Source: Methylosinus sp. H3A
Lineage (GTDB): Bacteria > Pseudomonadota > Alphaproteobacteria > Rhizobiales > Beijerinckiaceae
Length of the DNA: 64,000 nucleotides
NCBI RefSeq assembly: GCF_015709455.1
Contig: NZ_JADNQW010000008.1
Span: forward strand, 18,485-82,484
Reading direction: 5' to 3'
Below are positions 25,052 through 33,837 of the stretch, one piece after another. A model generated the notes under the pieces. The model was not told the origin of the DNA. It worked only from the letters and a program-made list of their open reading frames with translations, and did no database searches. The position numbers were made by a program, and so were the translations under genes. Each line of letters starts with the position of its first letter. Positions within the stretch are counted from its first letter, which is position 1.

Positions 25052-26263
25052 TCATCTCCGCCCCCACGCTTGATGGATGAGCGCCGTGATCTCCTCATTG
25101 ACTGCATTCAACGCCTCCAATGCGCGGTCATATGTTGCGCGCGTGAATTGGGCGCGCTCGACCTCGTACAACGTCTGATTGGTGATCCCCGCGTCCGAAA
25201 TAGCGGTCGATTTCACCATCGGGCTTTTGAGCATCTGCTTTGGAAACAGCGATTGCATGAAACCAACCATTTGCGCCTGCGGGCCATCGGTCGGCTCGTA
25301 GCGTGTGACAAGATACCGAAACCATTTTAGGCGGACATCGGCTCCGGCTCCGCTGATCGACTGAAGGACGCCGCCCAGCATCAGCAAAAATTGGCTCATC
25401 GACATGACGTCCAGCATCTGAGGATGGATGGTAATGAGAACGGCGGTGGAAGCTGCCAATGCGGTCAAGGTGAGATAGCCGAGCTGCGGGGGGCAATCGA
25501 TCACCACGACGTCATAATCGTGATCGACCTCCTTCAGTGCGTCGGTGATCCGGGTGAAGAACATCCGGCCCTCGGCCGAGGATTTGTCGGAAGCGGCGAG
25601 AGGCGTTTCATATTCGTATTCCTGCAGTTCCAAATTCGCAGGAACGATGTCGAGCCCGGGGAAATTGGTGCGCCGAACGACCTCGGAAATCGGCTTCTTC
25701 AAGCCATCGTAACGTAGGGCCTCATAGAGTGACGGATTCCGATCGAGCTCGGGCTGAATACCGTGAAGCGCGGAAAGGGAGGCCTGTGGATCGAGGTCAA
25801 TTGCGAGCACGCGATGGCCGGTGAGAGCGAGGTGCTGGGCCAGATGAGCCGCCGTCGTGGTCTTTCCGCTGCCGCCTTTGAAATTGACGACGGCGATGAC
25901 CTGGAGCTCTTCCCCCCCACGTCGATGCGGCACATATTTTTTGTAATCGGCTCGCCCGTGACGATCGAGATACTGCCGCAACTCTAACATTTGCTCAGCC
26001 GTGTAGCTCCTACGTCCGGACGCCGAGGTGGCGGGAGTAGGACCCTTACCTTCGAGATGGAGCTTCTTAATGTTAGATGACGTCACGCCCAGAAAATATG
26101 CGGCCTCCGCCAAGGAAAAGGAGCGAAGGCTCTTAACGGCGTCGGGCGGATAATGCTCTAGCCGGAGCATGTTCAGCTTATCCGAGATCAATTCTCCCTG
26201 TTGAAGAATAGTCTCGTAGAAGCTGAAACCGCCCGTCTCGTCGATAGCTGTCGTCACATTCAT
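25052..26263 (-). CDS. repA: Plasmid partition ATPase RepA (ParA-like)
   Basis: This 403-residue protein has an N-terminal helix-turn-helix (SLAEAAYFLGVTSSNIKKLH) and a deviant Walker A motif FKGGSGKTTTAAHLAQHLAL. Walker B is VVIDCPPQLGYLTLTALAA and a LDLDPQASLS-type motif is present (IDLDPQASLSALHG). RepA drives segregation with RepB and represses the repABC operon. ATG 26263 is chosen; a TTG at 26272 is also possible. It is the first gene of the operon. Confidence 0.93.
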   Translation of the reverse strand: MNVTTAIDETGGFSFYETILQQGELISDKLNMLRLEHYPPDAVKSLRSFSLAEAAYFLGVTSSNIKKLHLEGKGPTPATSASGRRSYTAEQMLELRQYLDRHGRADYKKYVPHRRGGEELQVIAVVNFKGGSGKTTTAAHLAQHLALTGHRVLAIDLDPQASLSALHGIQPELDRNPSLYEALRYDGLKKPISEVVRRTNFPGLDIVPANLELQEYEYETPLAASDKSSAEGRMFFTRITDALKEVDHDYDVVVIDCPPQLGYLTLTALAASTAVLITIHPQMLDVMSMSQFLLMLGGVLQSISGAGADVRLKWFRYLVTRYEPTDGPQAQMVGFMQSLFPKQMLKSPMVKSTAISDAGITNQTLYEVERAQFTRATYDRALEALNAVNEEITALIHQAWGRR

Positions 26264-26797
26264 CGGCGTCAATTCCCGAAATAACGCTTTTCCACGCCAA
26301 ACCCGCCTACAAGCGGGAATTAATCCTGATTCTCTCTGCTCCGCAACGAGTTTTTGGTTAATGACTGGTTAACGTCGTGGACCGCCCCAGCGACGAGCCT
26401 TGGCTCACTGCCTGCACTATTTAGTTGTTTTTACGAAATTTTCTGAGATCTTGCACGGCTGTCAAAAAGAGAATGTGGGCATATCATGCGTTCGCTGGAG
26501 CAGCGAATTGTCGGCGCGCCACACCCACGCTGACGACGAGGCGCTTGCGGCGCGTGCCGGCCACGTAGCGCATGCGGAAGCAACGGGACCGGAGCAGGAG
26601 AGGGTGCCGTCATGGAACAGTTGAAGACGTGCATTATCCGCGATTTCGCGAGCCTCTGAGTGCTAGTTCGGGCCCTAAGAGCCCGAGAAGCTCCAAACCG
26701 AAAACGCGCGCACCGAGCCTTTCGCTTGGAAAGCCCTTCGATAGCTTGGCGGATGTGCGTGGCGCCTACGCCAATTCCACTCAGCTGACACCGACGG
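26264..26797. other. repABC upstream region
   Basis: The 534-bp gap holds the repABC promoter area (AT-rich around 26340-26360 and 26415-26450) and the second parS-like repeat. No convincing gene; frames at 26570-26800 are short and of random composition. A short hairpin (cgggc...gcccg, near 26667) has no T-run. Confidence 0.5.
26452..26467. promoter_or_regulatory. Candidate partition site (parS-like repeat 2)
   Basis: This is the second copy of tgcacggctgtcaaaa, about 190 bp upstream of repA. See 25030-25045. The TTGACAGC half also recurs at the ctRNA promoter (23883). Confidence 0.4.
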
Positions 26798-27181
26798 TCA
26801 TCCCGAGGCGAATAGGGCGCGGAGCGCGGGTCGACCGTCGGCGTCGAAATCGAGACAGTGATTGATCATCGCGTCCATCGGATCGCCGCCGCGCGTTTCG
26901 AGGAAAACGAGGGCCGCTTCGATCAGAGCCCATCCGCGCGCGCGACTGGTCTGGGGCAGGGCGATCAATCCCGGATGGATCGGTTCACGGCCGAGTAGGC
27001 CGCGAAAATCGCCGATGTTTTCGGTGACGATGACACGATCCTCGGCGATGCAGAGATCTTTTACCGTGTGGTCGAGCTGACCGCGTCGGCCGACATGAAG
27101 CGGGTGAATTGCATCATGGCCGAGATGGGCGAGCTCGATGGCGAAACTCGGCGACAGACACTCGTCGATGAACAATCGCAT
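26798..27181 (-). CDS. DUF5615 PIN-like toxin
   Basis: This 127-residue protein begins MRLFIDECLSPSFAIELAHLG, the typical DUF5615 start with a DE pair, followed by DRVIVTENIGDFRGLLG, which supplies further acidic residues. DUF5615 proteins are predicted PIN-like nucleases paired with DUF433 antitoxins. Its partner is the gene directly upstream (4-bp gap). Confidence 0.78.
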   Translation of the reverse strand: MRLFIDECLSPSFAIELAHLGHDAIHPLHVGRRGQLDHTVKDLCIAEDRVIVTENIGDFRGLLGREPIHPGLIALPQTSRARGWALIEAALVFLETRGGDPMDAMINHCLDFDADGRPALRALFASG

Positions 27182-27185
27182 TCGA

Positions 27186-27803
27186 TCAGGCCGCCGGCCG
27201 TCGCGAGACGTTTTGGGGGCGGCCGGAGAGCGGATGCGATCTGGCGAACAGGAGCGCCGCTTCGAGGGCTTCGCGTGGCAGATCCGGATTTTCGGCGACG
27301 ATGTCGTCCATGCTGTCGCCGTGCTCGAGGCGAGCCTCGATGGAATGCACCGTGAGGCGCGTGCCTTTAATAACAGGCAGTCCTCCTTTGATGCCAGGGA
27401 CGCTGTCGATCCAAGTCTCGCGCGCTCTCAGATACCGATCGGTGCGCTCGAGCGCCTCACCGGCGAGTTCCCCGATATCGGCCGTTACAGAAGGCGCGAT
27501 TTCGACGTGCGCGGTCTTCAGACGCGATAGCTCGTGGCTTTTGAGAGCCTTTATCAATTTGCGCTTGCCTGCGATCGTCAGCGTGACGTCACCGGTCAGT
27601 CGACGGACCAGCGTGGCGTAGGCGACGCTCTCCACGCCGAGGAAGCGGCGCGTGCCCATCGCCTTGCCGGAGCGCAGGGCGGGAATTTTGCCGGTATGAA
27701 CCGGCAGTACTTTTTCCTCGATCGCCTTTTCGATGGCCCGTTTGGGTACACCGGCGAGTTCGGCGACTTCGCGCGGCGTGAGATCGGCTGCAGTGCGGGT
27801 CAT
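27186..27803 (-). CDS. DUF433 antitoxin with N-terminal helix-turn-helix
   Basis: This 205-residue protein has an N-terminal HTH-like segment (LTPREVAELAGVPKRAIEKAI) and a C-terminal DUF433 domain (GGLPVIKGTRLTVHSIEARL and MDDIVAENPDLPREALEAAL). It is longer than minimal DUF433 antitoxins, so it may repress the operon itself. It precedes the DUF5615 toxin gene. Confidence 0.78.
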   Translation of the reverse strand: MTRTAADLTPREVAELAGVPKRAIEKAIEEKVLPVHTGKIPALRSGKAMGTRRFLGVESVAYATLVRRLTGDVTLTIAGKRKLIKALKSHELSRLKTAHVEIAPSVTADIGELAGEALERTDRYLRARETWIDSVPGIKGGLPVIKGTRLTVHSIEARLEHGDSMDDIVAENPDLPREALEAALLFARSHPLSGRPQNVSRRPAA

Positions 27804-28127
27804 GCTCGCCTCTAAATTGGTTCCTAATTAGGGATAGGTTATATGATGGAGTGAGAAAATCCAATGTCGATCCGACACGGCGCCGTCGGAATTCGTCCGT
27901 CGGACGCCTCGCCGACGCTATACGCATGCGCCGAGCGAGGTCTCACCGGAGGACCTCGCAACGGCGCGGCGAAGCTCGCAGAGAGCCGGCCTCGCCTATT
28001 TGGACAGCGCCCCACGAAAATAAGGTGGAATCCTGCCGGGGTTTGCCGAACGCGGGGCTTTCGCGATTTTGTCGCGGCGTCGGGAGGGCGTAGCCCGACC
28101 AGAGGCGCGACAAAATCGTGGCGACGA
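27804..28127. other. Gap between TA promoter and IS3 element
   Basis: The left end holds an AT-rich promoter-like sequence for the minus-strand TA genes (around 27810-27850). The rest shows short frames only. A large hairpin lies at 28064-28118. Confidence 0.4.
28064..28118. repeat. Nested inverted repeat (long hairpin)
   Basis: cgattttgtcgc (28064-28075) pairs with gcgacaaaatcg (28107-28118), and inside it gtcggg (28079-28084) pairs with cccgac (28094-28099). It lies just beyond the 3' end of the IS3 orfB, so it could be a terminator-like structure or the element end. Confidence 0.6.
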
Positions 28128-28955
28128 TCATGCCGCCATCACGGTCTCTCCACGACCAAAATAAGCCTCGTCTGGCGTGCGGGCGTCGAGGCTCGAATGC
28201 GGGCGCCGCTCATTGTAAAAGGCCAGATATTCGGCGATCGACGCGCGCGCCTCGGACACGCTGTCATAGGCGCGCAGATAGACCTCTTCATATTTGACGC
28301 TGCGCCACAGCCTCTCGACGAACACATTGTCGCGCCAGGCGCCCTTGCCGTCCATGCCGATGGCGATTTTCGCATCGAGCAGCACGCTCGTAAAGTCATG
28401 GCCGGTGAACTGGCTGCCCTGGTCCGTGTTGAAGATTTCGGGTCTGCCATGCTTTGCCCGCACCTCTTTCAACGCCTCGACGCAAAACTCCGCCTCCATC
28501 GTGATCGATACGCGATGCGCCAGCACGTGCCGGTTCGCCACGTCGACGACCGCCGCGAGATAGACGAAGCCGCGCCGCATCGGGATATAGGAGATGTCCG
28601 TCGCCCAGACATGATCGGGCCGCTCGATCTTCACGCCGCGCAGGAGATAAGGGTAGATCTTGTGCCCCGGCGCGGGCTTGCTCGTGTTGGGACGCCGATA
28701 GATCGCGGCAATGCCCATCCGCTTCATCAGCGTCGCCACATGGCGGCGACCGACGACGACGCCCTCGCGCCGCAAAAGATCGCGCAGCATCCGCGCCCCC
28801 GCAAAGGGATGTTCGAGATGCAATTCGTCGATCCGCCGCATGAGCTTCAAATCCTCGGCCGAGACGGGCTGCGGCTTGTGGTAGACCGAGCTGCGCGCGA
28901 CGCCGAGCGCTCGCGCCTGACGGGCGATGGGGAGTTCGTGGCTGCGGTCGATCAT
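28128..28955 (-). CDS. IS3-family transposase OrfB (DDE integrase)
   Basis: This 275-residue IS3 OrfB has an HTH_21-type N-terminal part ([40 protein letters not shown]) and an integrase core. Catalytic residues lie in [10 protein letters not shown] (Asp), [11 protein letters not shown] (Asp) and [18 protein letters not shown] (Glu). It is full length. The start overlaps the orfA stop (ATGA). Confidence 0.9.
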   Translation of the reverse strand: MIDRSHELPIARQARALGVARSSVYHKPQPVSAEDLKLMRRIDELHLEHPFAGARMLRDLLRREGVVVGRRHVATLMKRMGIAAIYRRPNTSKPAPGHKIYPYLLRGVKIERPDHVWATDISYIPMRRGFVYLAAVVDVANRHVLAHRVSITMEAEFCVEALKEVRAKHGRPEIFNTDQGSQFTGHDFTSVLLDAKIAIGMDGKGAWRDNVFVERLWRSVKYEEVYLRAYDSVSEARASIAEYLAFYNERRPHSSLDARTPDEAYFGRGETVMAA

Positions 28956-29260
28956 CGTTTTACGCTCAGCAATCCCGCTTTGGTGAGCGCGCCGGACAAA
29001 AAATCATTGGTCAGCGTCAGTTCGCCGATCTTGGCGTGAAGCGCCTTCAAATCGACCGCCGCTTCCTTCGCTTCCGGTTTTTCCTGACCGAAAACGCCCG
29101 CCGCACCTTCGAGAAGCTGGCCCTTCCAAGTCGTGATCTGGTTCGGATGAATGTCGAACTGCTGCGCGAGTTCGCTGAGCGTCTTCTCGCCCTTGATCGC
29201 GGCCAAAGCCACTTTCGCTTTAAACGCCGGGGAATGCGTCCGGCGGCTCTTCTTCGTCAT
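28952..29260 (-). CDS. IS3-family transposase OrfA
   Basis: This 102-residue IS3 OrfA starts [21 protein letters not shown]. It has a helix-turn-helix ([20 protein letters not shown]) and a helical C-terminus ([18 protein letters not shown]). It is intact and overlaps orfB, so the element may still be active. The exact ends were not fixed; the right end is probably near 29330. Confidence 0.88.
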   Translation of the reverse strand: MTKKSRRTHSPAFKAKVALAAIKGEKTLSELAQQFDIHPNQITTWKGQLLEGAAGVFGQEKPEAKEAAVDLKALHAKIGELTLTNDFLSGALTKAGLLSVKR

Positions 29261-29745
29261 CGAATGCTCCTGATTCGCAGCGAGAATCCTCGCCGCTGTC
29301 AGGCAGAAAATCCACTCAAGACACTGTCCGAATTTCCGAGGCCGGCTCTTTTAGAACCGCCGGACGAACTGCCCCCGAAATTTGGAGCGCGGTGCTCGCC
29401 GCCTGATCCCCGGCAAAATGCCGAACCTGATCGCGTGCCCATTCCCTCAATTTGCACCGCAACCTATCAGCCCGCATCTCGCTGCGGCCTATCTGCGGGC
29501 GGTGCTGCTGCGCCGCGGCGTGCGGCGCGCATTCCGCCTTCCGCGCGACAGAGGCGGATCTCACGGGCGAACATTTCTAAATGCGATGTCGGATACCTGC
29601 TTTTCAAGCCGTACGCGAGCACTTATAGAGGTATCGGGGATCTTGGAGGCTGTCGTTTTCGTCGTGCCAGTAGGTAGCAGCTTCGTTGTAGATCACGCCC
29701 AAAAAAGACAATCGGAGCCAGCCCCTGGCATCCTTCGAGGTTATT
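29261..29745. other. Gap between IS3 element and methyltransferase gene
   Basis: The first about 70 bp are probably the IS3 right end. The rest has only short overlapping frames. No RNA gene or clear terminator was found. Base composition becomes AT-richer toward 29745. Confidence 0.4.
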
Positions 29746-30993
29746 ATGAAGCGCCTGTCAACTACCAAGGAAATCGATGAAATGCTCGCCGAGTGTGAGC
29801 GGGCGGCGGCCATTTCGGACAACGCGCTGAGGGACGTCTTCAATTCTTATCACTTAGCACCGCCAACCGATTTACCATCAGACCCGTTTTCCGTTGAATA
29901 TCTTCGCTATCAGATGGATTTCTATCAGAGAATTTCAGGAAAAGCCTACGATCGTCAGAACGAAGTAACAAAATTTGATGTAGCTGGTGCCGTCAGGTTT
30001 CCCTACCCTTATCAGACGAATAGCCATCTACGCGCGGGCGAACACTATCAGGCGATGGGGTTCCTGCTGCGCAGTTTGTCTCTCGGCCATCCTTCACGCA
30101 TATTGGAGTTTGGCCCAGGGTGGGGAAATACCACGCTCGCGCTCGCGAGGCTTGGCCATAAAGTCACTGCTGTGGATATAGAGGTCTCGTTCTGCGAACT
30201 CATCAAACGACGCGCTGCGCTTTATGACCTTGATATCGAAGTCATTAATGACGATTTCTATTTGTCTGAACGCCTGAATCGTCAGTTCGACGCGGTTCTA
30301 TTTTTCGAGTGTTTCCATCACTGCGCTGACCACAATCGGCTACTGACGGCGCTCGACCGCGTCGTAGCACCCGGTGGCGCGATTTACTTTGGATCGGAGC
30401 CGATTTCGTCAGATTTTCCCATGCCCTGGGGATTGCGGCTCGACGGGGAGTCGATGTGGGCGGTGCGACGCATGGGCTGGATGGAGCTTGGTTTTCGCGA
30501 CGATTATTTTCGCGAAGCGCTGACCCGGAAGGGATGGCTGGGCGAGCGTTTTGCTTCGCGAGACATGGCTTGGAATTGCGTTTGGAAGGCCACGCGTCGC
30601 AAAGAGTTTAAATTTGAGTTCCGCGCAACCGATCCCCGGTTAAAGACGGCGGTCGGCATCAAAAGAAACGATGGCGTCGCATTCAATCCGCAGGAGTCTG
30701 GCCTCTGTCTCTTTGGCCCCTACATCCACCTTCCCGCTGGAAATTATGCCGCGACTCTTGTTTTTGCGCCCGGCCTGGCTGGCGAAGCGCTTATGGATGT
30801 CGCCGTGGATAGCGGCCAGCGGCAAATTGCGCGGCAGAAATTAACGTCCGCATCACTGAAAGACGACTCGGCGACGCTGACTTTTTTCCTGGCAGATGAA
30901 AGCGAGATGGTTGAGGTGCGCCTCTTCTCGGAGCAAGGTTTCCAGGGGGTACTCAAAGAACTCAAGATACAGCTGGTGCCGTCGCCCGACTAG
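29746..30993 (+). CDS. SAM-dependent methyltransferase with C-terminal sugar-binding-like domain
   Basis: This 415-residue protein has a Rossmann methyltransferase domain (residues about 95-240): motif I is ILEFGPGWGNTTLALARLGH, motif II region VTAVDIE, and post-motif region FDAVLFFECFHHCADH. The last about 130 residues (PQESGLCLFGPYIHLPAGNY onwards) look like a beta-sandwich found in proteins acting on surface polysaccharides. Its GC content is visibly lower than its neighbours and IS elements flank it, so it was probably acquired with a glycan locus. The substrate is unknown. Confidence 0.8.
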   Translation: MKRLSTTKEIDEMLAECERAAAISDNALRDVFNSYHLAPPTDLPSDPFSVEYLRYQMDFYQRISGKAYDRQNEVTKFDVAGAVRFPYPYQTNSHLRAGEHYQAMGFLLRSLSLGHPSRILEFGPGWGNTTLALARLGHKVTAVDIEVSFCELIKRRAALYDLDIEVINDDFYLSERLNRQFDAVLFFECFHHCADHNRLLTALDRVVAPGGAIYFGSEPISSDFPMPWGLRLDGESMWAVRRMGWMELGFRDDYFREALTRKGWLGERFASRDMAWNCVWKATRRKEFKFEFRATDPRLKTAVGIKRNDGVAFNPQESGLCLFGPYIHLPAGNYAATLVFAPGLAGEALMDVAVDSGQRQIARQKLTSASLKDDSATLTFFLADESEMVEVRLFSEQGFQGVLKELKIQLVPSPD

Positions 30994-31311
30994 CTACTTT
31001 GGCAAACTAGAGTATCCGTTATGGACAAGGGGCTTTTTCAGCCCAAATGCGATCATCGCGCGGTGTTGGTGCATGGATATGCTTACGCCCTCTCCTGATG
31101 TTATCGTTTGGGAGCGTCTTCGCCGTGGCAGCTTGATCTGCTTTCCGCAAGAAGCCCGGCGCGACATTCCAGTGCCGTCCACCAGCTCCAATGACGGTCA
31201 CAGATTTGCGATTGTAGCGGGTCAGCGTGCCGTCGGCCGTACGCCCTTGCCCATCTTCAAACGTCACACGGTCGCTGACGTGCCCCTGAAAAATCCCACC
31301 AGTATCGATTA
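30994..31311 (-). pseudogene. Remnant of a small plasmid protein cut by an IS
   Basis: The minus-strand frame contains RVTFEDGQGRTADGTLTRYN and RKSVTVIGAGGRHWNVAPGF, a pattern (FxDxxGxxxxGxIxRxNxKTVxV...WxVxPxxL) seen in short conserved plasmid and helicase-linked proteins. The N-terminal side is interrupted by the IS5-type element starting near 31312. The family is uncertain. Confidence 0.35.
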
Positions 31312-32110
31312 GGGCCTGTTGGGATTCGCCGTGAGCTTATCACGGCGGCGGCGAGATAGATCATGCGGAGAAGCTCTGATCTGTCTTGTCGGCTCGCATC
31401 GCGATGCGCTTGAACTCTTTGAGCTTCCCGAAGAAATTTTCCGATCAGATGCCGCCATTTATGCGGCTGGCTGCGGCGCGGATGTTGTGAAATCACGACC
31501 TTGGCGCCGCGCTCGTCGAGATCTGCGATGATGGCGTTGCTGTCGAAGGCCTTGTCGGCGATCAGCGCCGCGAAAGACAATCCTTCGATCAACGGCGGCA
31601 CATCGACGGCGTCGAAACGCTGCCCCGGCATCAGACGAAAGCGCACGAGATTGCCGAGCGCATCGGTGAGCGCCAGAATTTTCGTGGTCACGCCGCCTCG
31701 GGATTTGCCTATGGCCTGGCTCGAAGTCCCCCTTTTGCGCCCTGACCGTGGCGATGGACCTTCACGATCGTCGCATCGACCATGACATATTCCATGTCGG
31801 GCTCATCAGAGACAGCGTCGAACATTCGCTGCCAGACATCCGCCTTCACCCAGTCGCGAAAACGCGTGTATGCAGTGCTCCAGTTGCCGAAAAGCGCTGG
31901 CAGATCGCGCCAGGGACTTCCTGTGCGCGCGATCCACAACACTGCCTCCACGAAGAGGCGGTTGTCCCTGCCGCTGCGGCCGGGATCACTGGCCTTGCCG
32001 AGGCAACGCGGCTCAATCTTCGCCCATTGGGCGTCCGTCAATACGAAGCGATTCATCCAAAGCTTGAATCACGCCAAGCTAAAAATGGGAATCTTGAATC
32101 CCAACAGGCC
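31312..32110 (-). mobile_element. Degenerate IS5-family element
   Basis: The inverted terminal repeat ggcctgttgggattc (31312-31326) matches its complement at the other end (gaatcccaacaggcc, 32096-32110). The transposase is broken (see the pseudogene entry). The flanks do not show a clean target duplication. A second IS5-type copy has inserted 3 bp beyond its right end. Confidence 0.8.
31330..32056 (-). pseudogene. IS5-family transposase, multiple frameshifts
   Basis: OrfA is intact (MNRFVLTDAQWAKIEPRCLG, GSPWRDLPALFGNWSTAYTR, DATIVKVHRHGQGAKGG) up to an A4G5 slippery run near 31732-31740. After that, OrfB reads SRGG..TTKILALTDALGNLV to ADKAFDSNAIIADLDERGA. Two further phase changes near 31440-31470 and 31360 scatter the expected NFFGKLKEFKRIAMRADKTD block over frames. 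Only the first shift is of the programmed kind, so the gene is dead. Confidence 0.75.
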
Positions 32111-32113
32111 ATA

Positions 32114-32945
32114 GGCTCAGGACTCATTGATTGAGATAGAAGGCGACAGCGGCGGCGATGCATATGGCGGAGAAGAAGGCGTGCGCGCATCGATCGTAAC
32201 GGGTGGCGATGCGCCGCCAGTCTTTGAGCTTGGCGAAGAGGTTCTCGATCTTATGACGTTGCCGGTAGAGCGCCTTGTCGTAATCGAGAGGCTTCTTACG
32301 GCTCTTTGTCGGCGGAATGCAGGGCTCGGTCCCGCGTTCCGCGAGCGCTCGCCGAAACCAGTCGCTGTCGTAGCCGCGATCTGCGATCAGGGCCGAGGAC
32401 GGCGGCAGCGCGTCGAGCATCGGCCTCGCGCCTTTGTGATCGCTCATCTGCCCTTCGGTCAACATCATGACAAGCGGCTTGCCGGCGCCGTCGCAAACGA
32501 CGTGGAGCTTGGAGTTCAGCCCGCCTTTCGTGCGGCCGATACAGCGGGAAAGAGCCCCTTTTTTAGGAGGCTCGCCGCCGTCCGATGCGCTTTCAGATGA
32601 GTGGAGTCGATCATGATCCGCTCCGGCTTCGGCCCTTCTCCCGCGAGCGCGGCGAAGATACGATCGAAGACGCCGAGCCGGCTCCAACGGATGAAGCGAT
32701 TGTAGAGCGTCTTGGGCGGCCCATACTCCTTCGGGGCGTCCTTCCATTGCAGGCCATTCTTGATGACGTAGACGATCCCGCTGACCACGCGGCGGTCGTC
32801 CACCCGCGGCACGCCGTGCGCCAAGGGAAAGTGAGGGGAAATTCGCGCCATCTCCGCTTCGCTCAGCAAAAACAAATCACCCATCAAAGCCTCCATTTCG
32901 GAGACCTTGAATCACGCCTCACTCCAAATTAATAGGTCCTGAGCC
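32114..32945 (-). mobile_element. IS5-family element, copy A (832 bp)
   Basis: The ends are the inverted repeat ggctcaggac (32114-32123) and gtcctgagcc (32936-32945). A TA duplication flanks both sides (32112-32113 and 32946-32947), as in the IS427-like group. It has the same length and the same translations as copy B at 51174-52005 but lies in the opposite orientation. It is inserted at the 3' end of atpG and supplies that gene's last codons and stop. Confidence 0.9.
32124..32896 (-). CDS. IS5-family transposase, two frames joined by -1 frameshift (copy A)
   Basis: OrfA (32516-32896, MEALMGDLFLLSEAEMARIS) contains the DUF4096 domain and the first catalytic Asp in IMIDSTHLKAHRTA. OrfB continues through TKGGLNSKLHVVCDG, LIADRGYDSDWFR (second Asp) and RHKIENLFAKLKDWRRIATR (Glu). 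The A AAA AAG heptamer at the junction is a standard -1 slippage site, giving a fused protein of about 257 residues. It appears functional. Confidence 0.88.
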
Positions 32946-33837
32946 TAGGCCCGCGCCGCAAGAAGTTGGCGCGGGCTCCCTCGGAAGTTGGCCTTACGAG
33001 CTCGACGATCTCTTCGGTGATTTCCTCCTGCCGCTTTTGGCGATGCCACGCCTCCAGCTCTTCGAGAGTCTTTTGCACATTGTTGCGGGCTTCGATCATC
33101 GCGCGCATTCGCGCTTCGTTTTCTGCGGCGAAGGACAGCACCACCGCCTCGCATAATTCGGCGAAGACATATTCTTGCGCCAGGCTCTCGATGAGCGCTT
33201 CGGGCGCTAGGGTGACGAGCGGCGGGACGAGACGCGGCGCCGTTGGAAAGCGGGCGAGATCGAGAGGAATCAGTGATCGCTCGATGATTTCGACGCTGGC
33301 GGCGCTCGGCGTTCCGTGAATGAGCGTCACGCGATCCGCGCTATGTTCGCCGAGTCTCCGATACAGCGCGTCGGCGATCCGTTCGGCGAGCGACGGCGCG
33401 TCGTCGACGCGCGAGGCCATCGGCAGCGTCCAGTCGATTGGCAAGCCTCTTTCGTGGGCGAGGGTCCCGCCACGCTCTCCGACGATGAGAACGCTCGCGC
33501 GCTCTTTGCCAGCGCCCGCGGCGAGCCGCGTCGCCGCCGTGAGAATGCGCTCGTTGAACGCGCCGACGAACCCGCGTCCCGAGCAAAAGGCCAGGATGAT
33601 GTGGCCGGAAACGGGCCGATGATTGCCCGCATTGCGCAGATGTGGCGTTTCCGCCATCAGAGCGAGCGCTGCGCCGATCGCTTCGCCAAGGGCCGCCGCA
33701 TAAGCGCGCACGCCATCGAGACGCGATTGGGCCTCGCGCGCTCGAACCGCGGCCACGCCGCGCATCGCCGTGACAACGCTTTCGAGCTGACGGGTCGCGA
33801 CGATATGCGCGTTTATGTCGCTCGAGCGCTCCGTCAT
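32929..33837 (-). CDS. atpG: N-ATPase gamma subunit AtpG, 3' end altered by IS
   Basis: This 302-residue central-stalk gamma subunit has the N-terminal coiled coil ([21 protein letters not shown]) and the C-terminal helix ([20 protein letters not shown]), as expected. It is the last gene of an atpDCQRBEFAG operon. The final residues (LRTY) and the stop lie inside IS copy A, so the original terminus is lost. The C-terminal helix contacts the alpha/beta ring, so a small change at the very end could be tolerated. It overlaps atpA by four bases. Confidence 0.88.
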   Translation of the reverse strand: MTERSSDINAHIVATRQLESVVTAMRGVAAVRAREAQSRLDGVRAYAAALGEAIGAALALMAETPHLRNAGNHRPVSGHIILAFCSGRGFVGAFNERILTAATRLAAGAGKERASVLIVGERGGTLAHERGLPIDWTLPMASRVDDAPSLAERIADALYRRLGEHSADRVTLIHGTPSAASVEIIERSLIPLDLARFPTAPRLVPPLVTLAPEALIESLAQEYVFAELCEAVVLSFAAENEARMRAMIEARNNVQKTLEELEAWHRQKRQEEITEEIVELVRPTSEGARANFLRRGPRLRTY

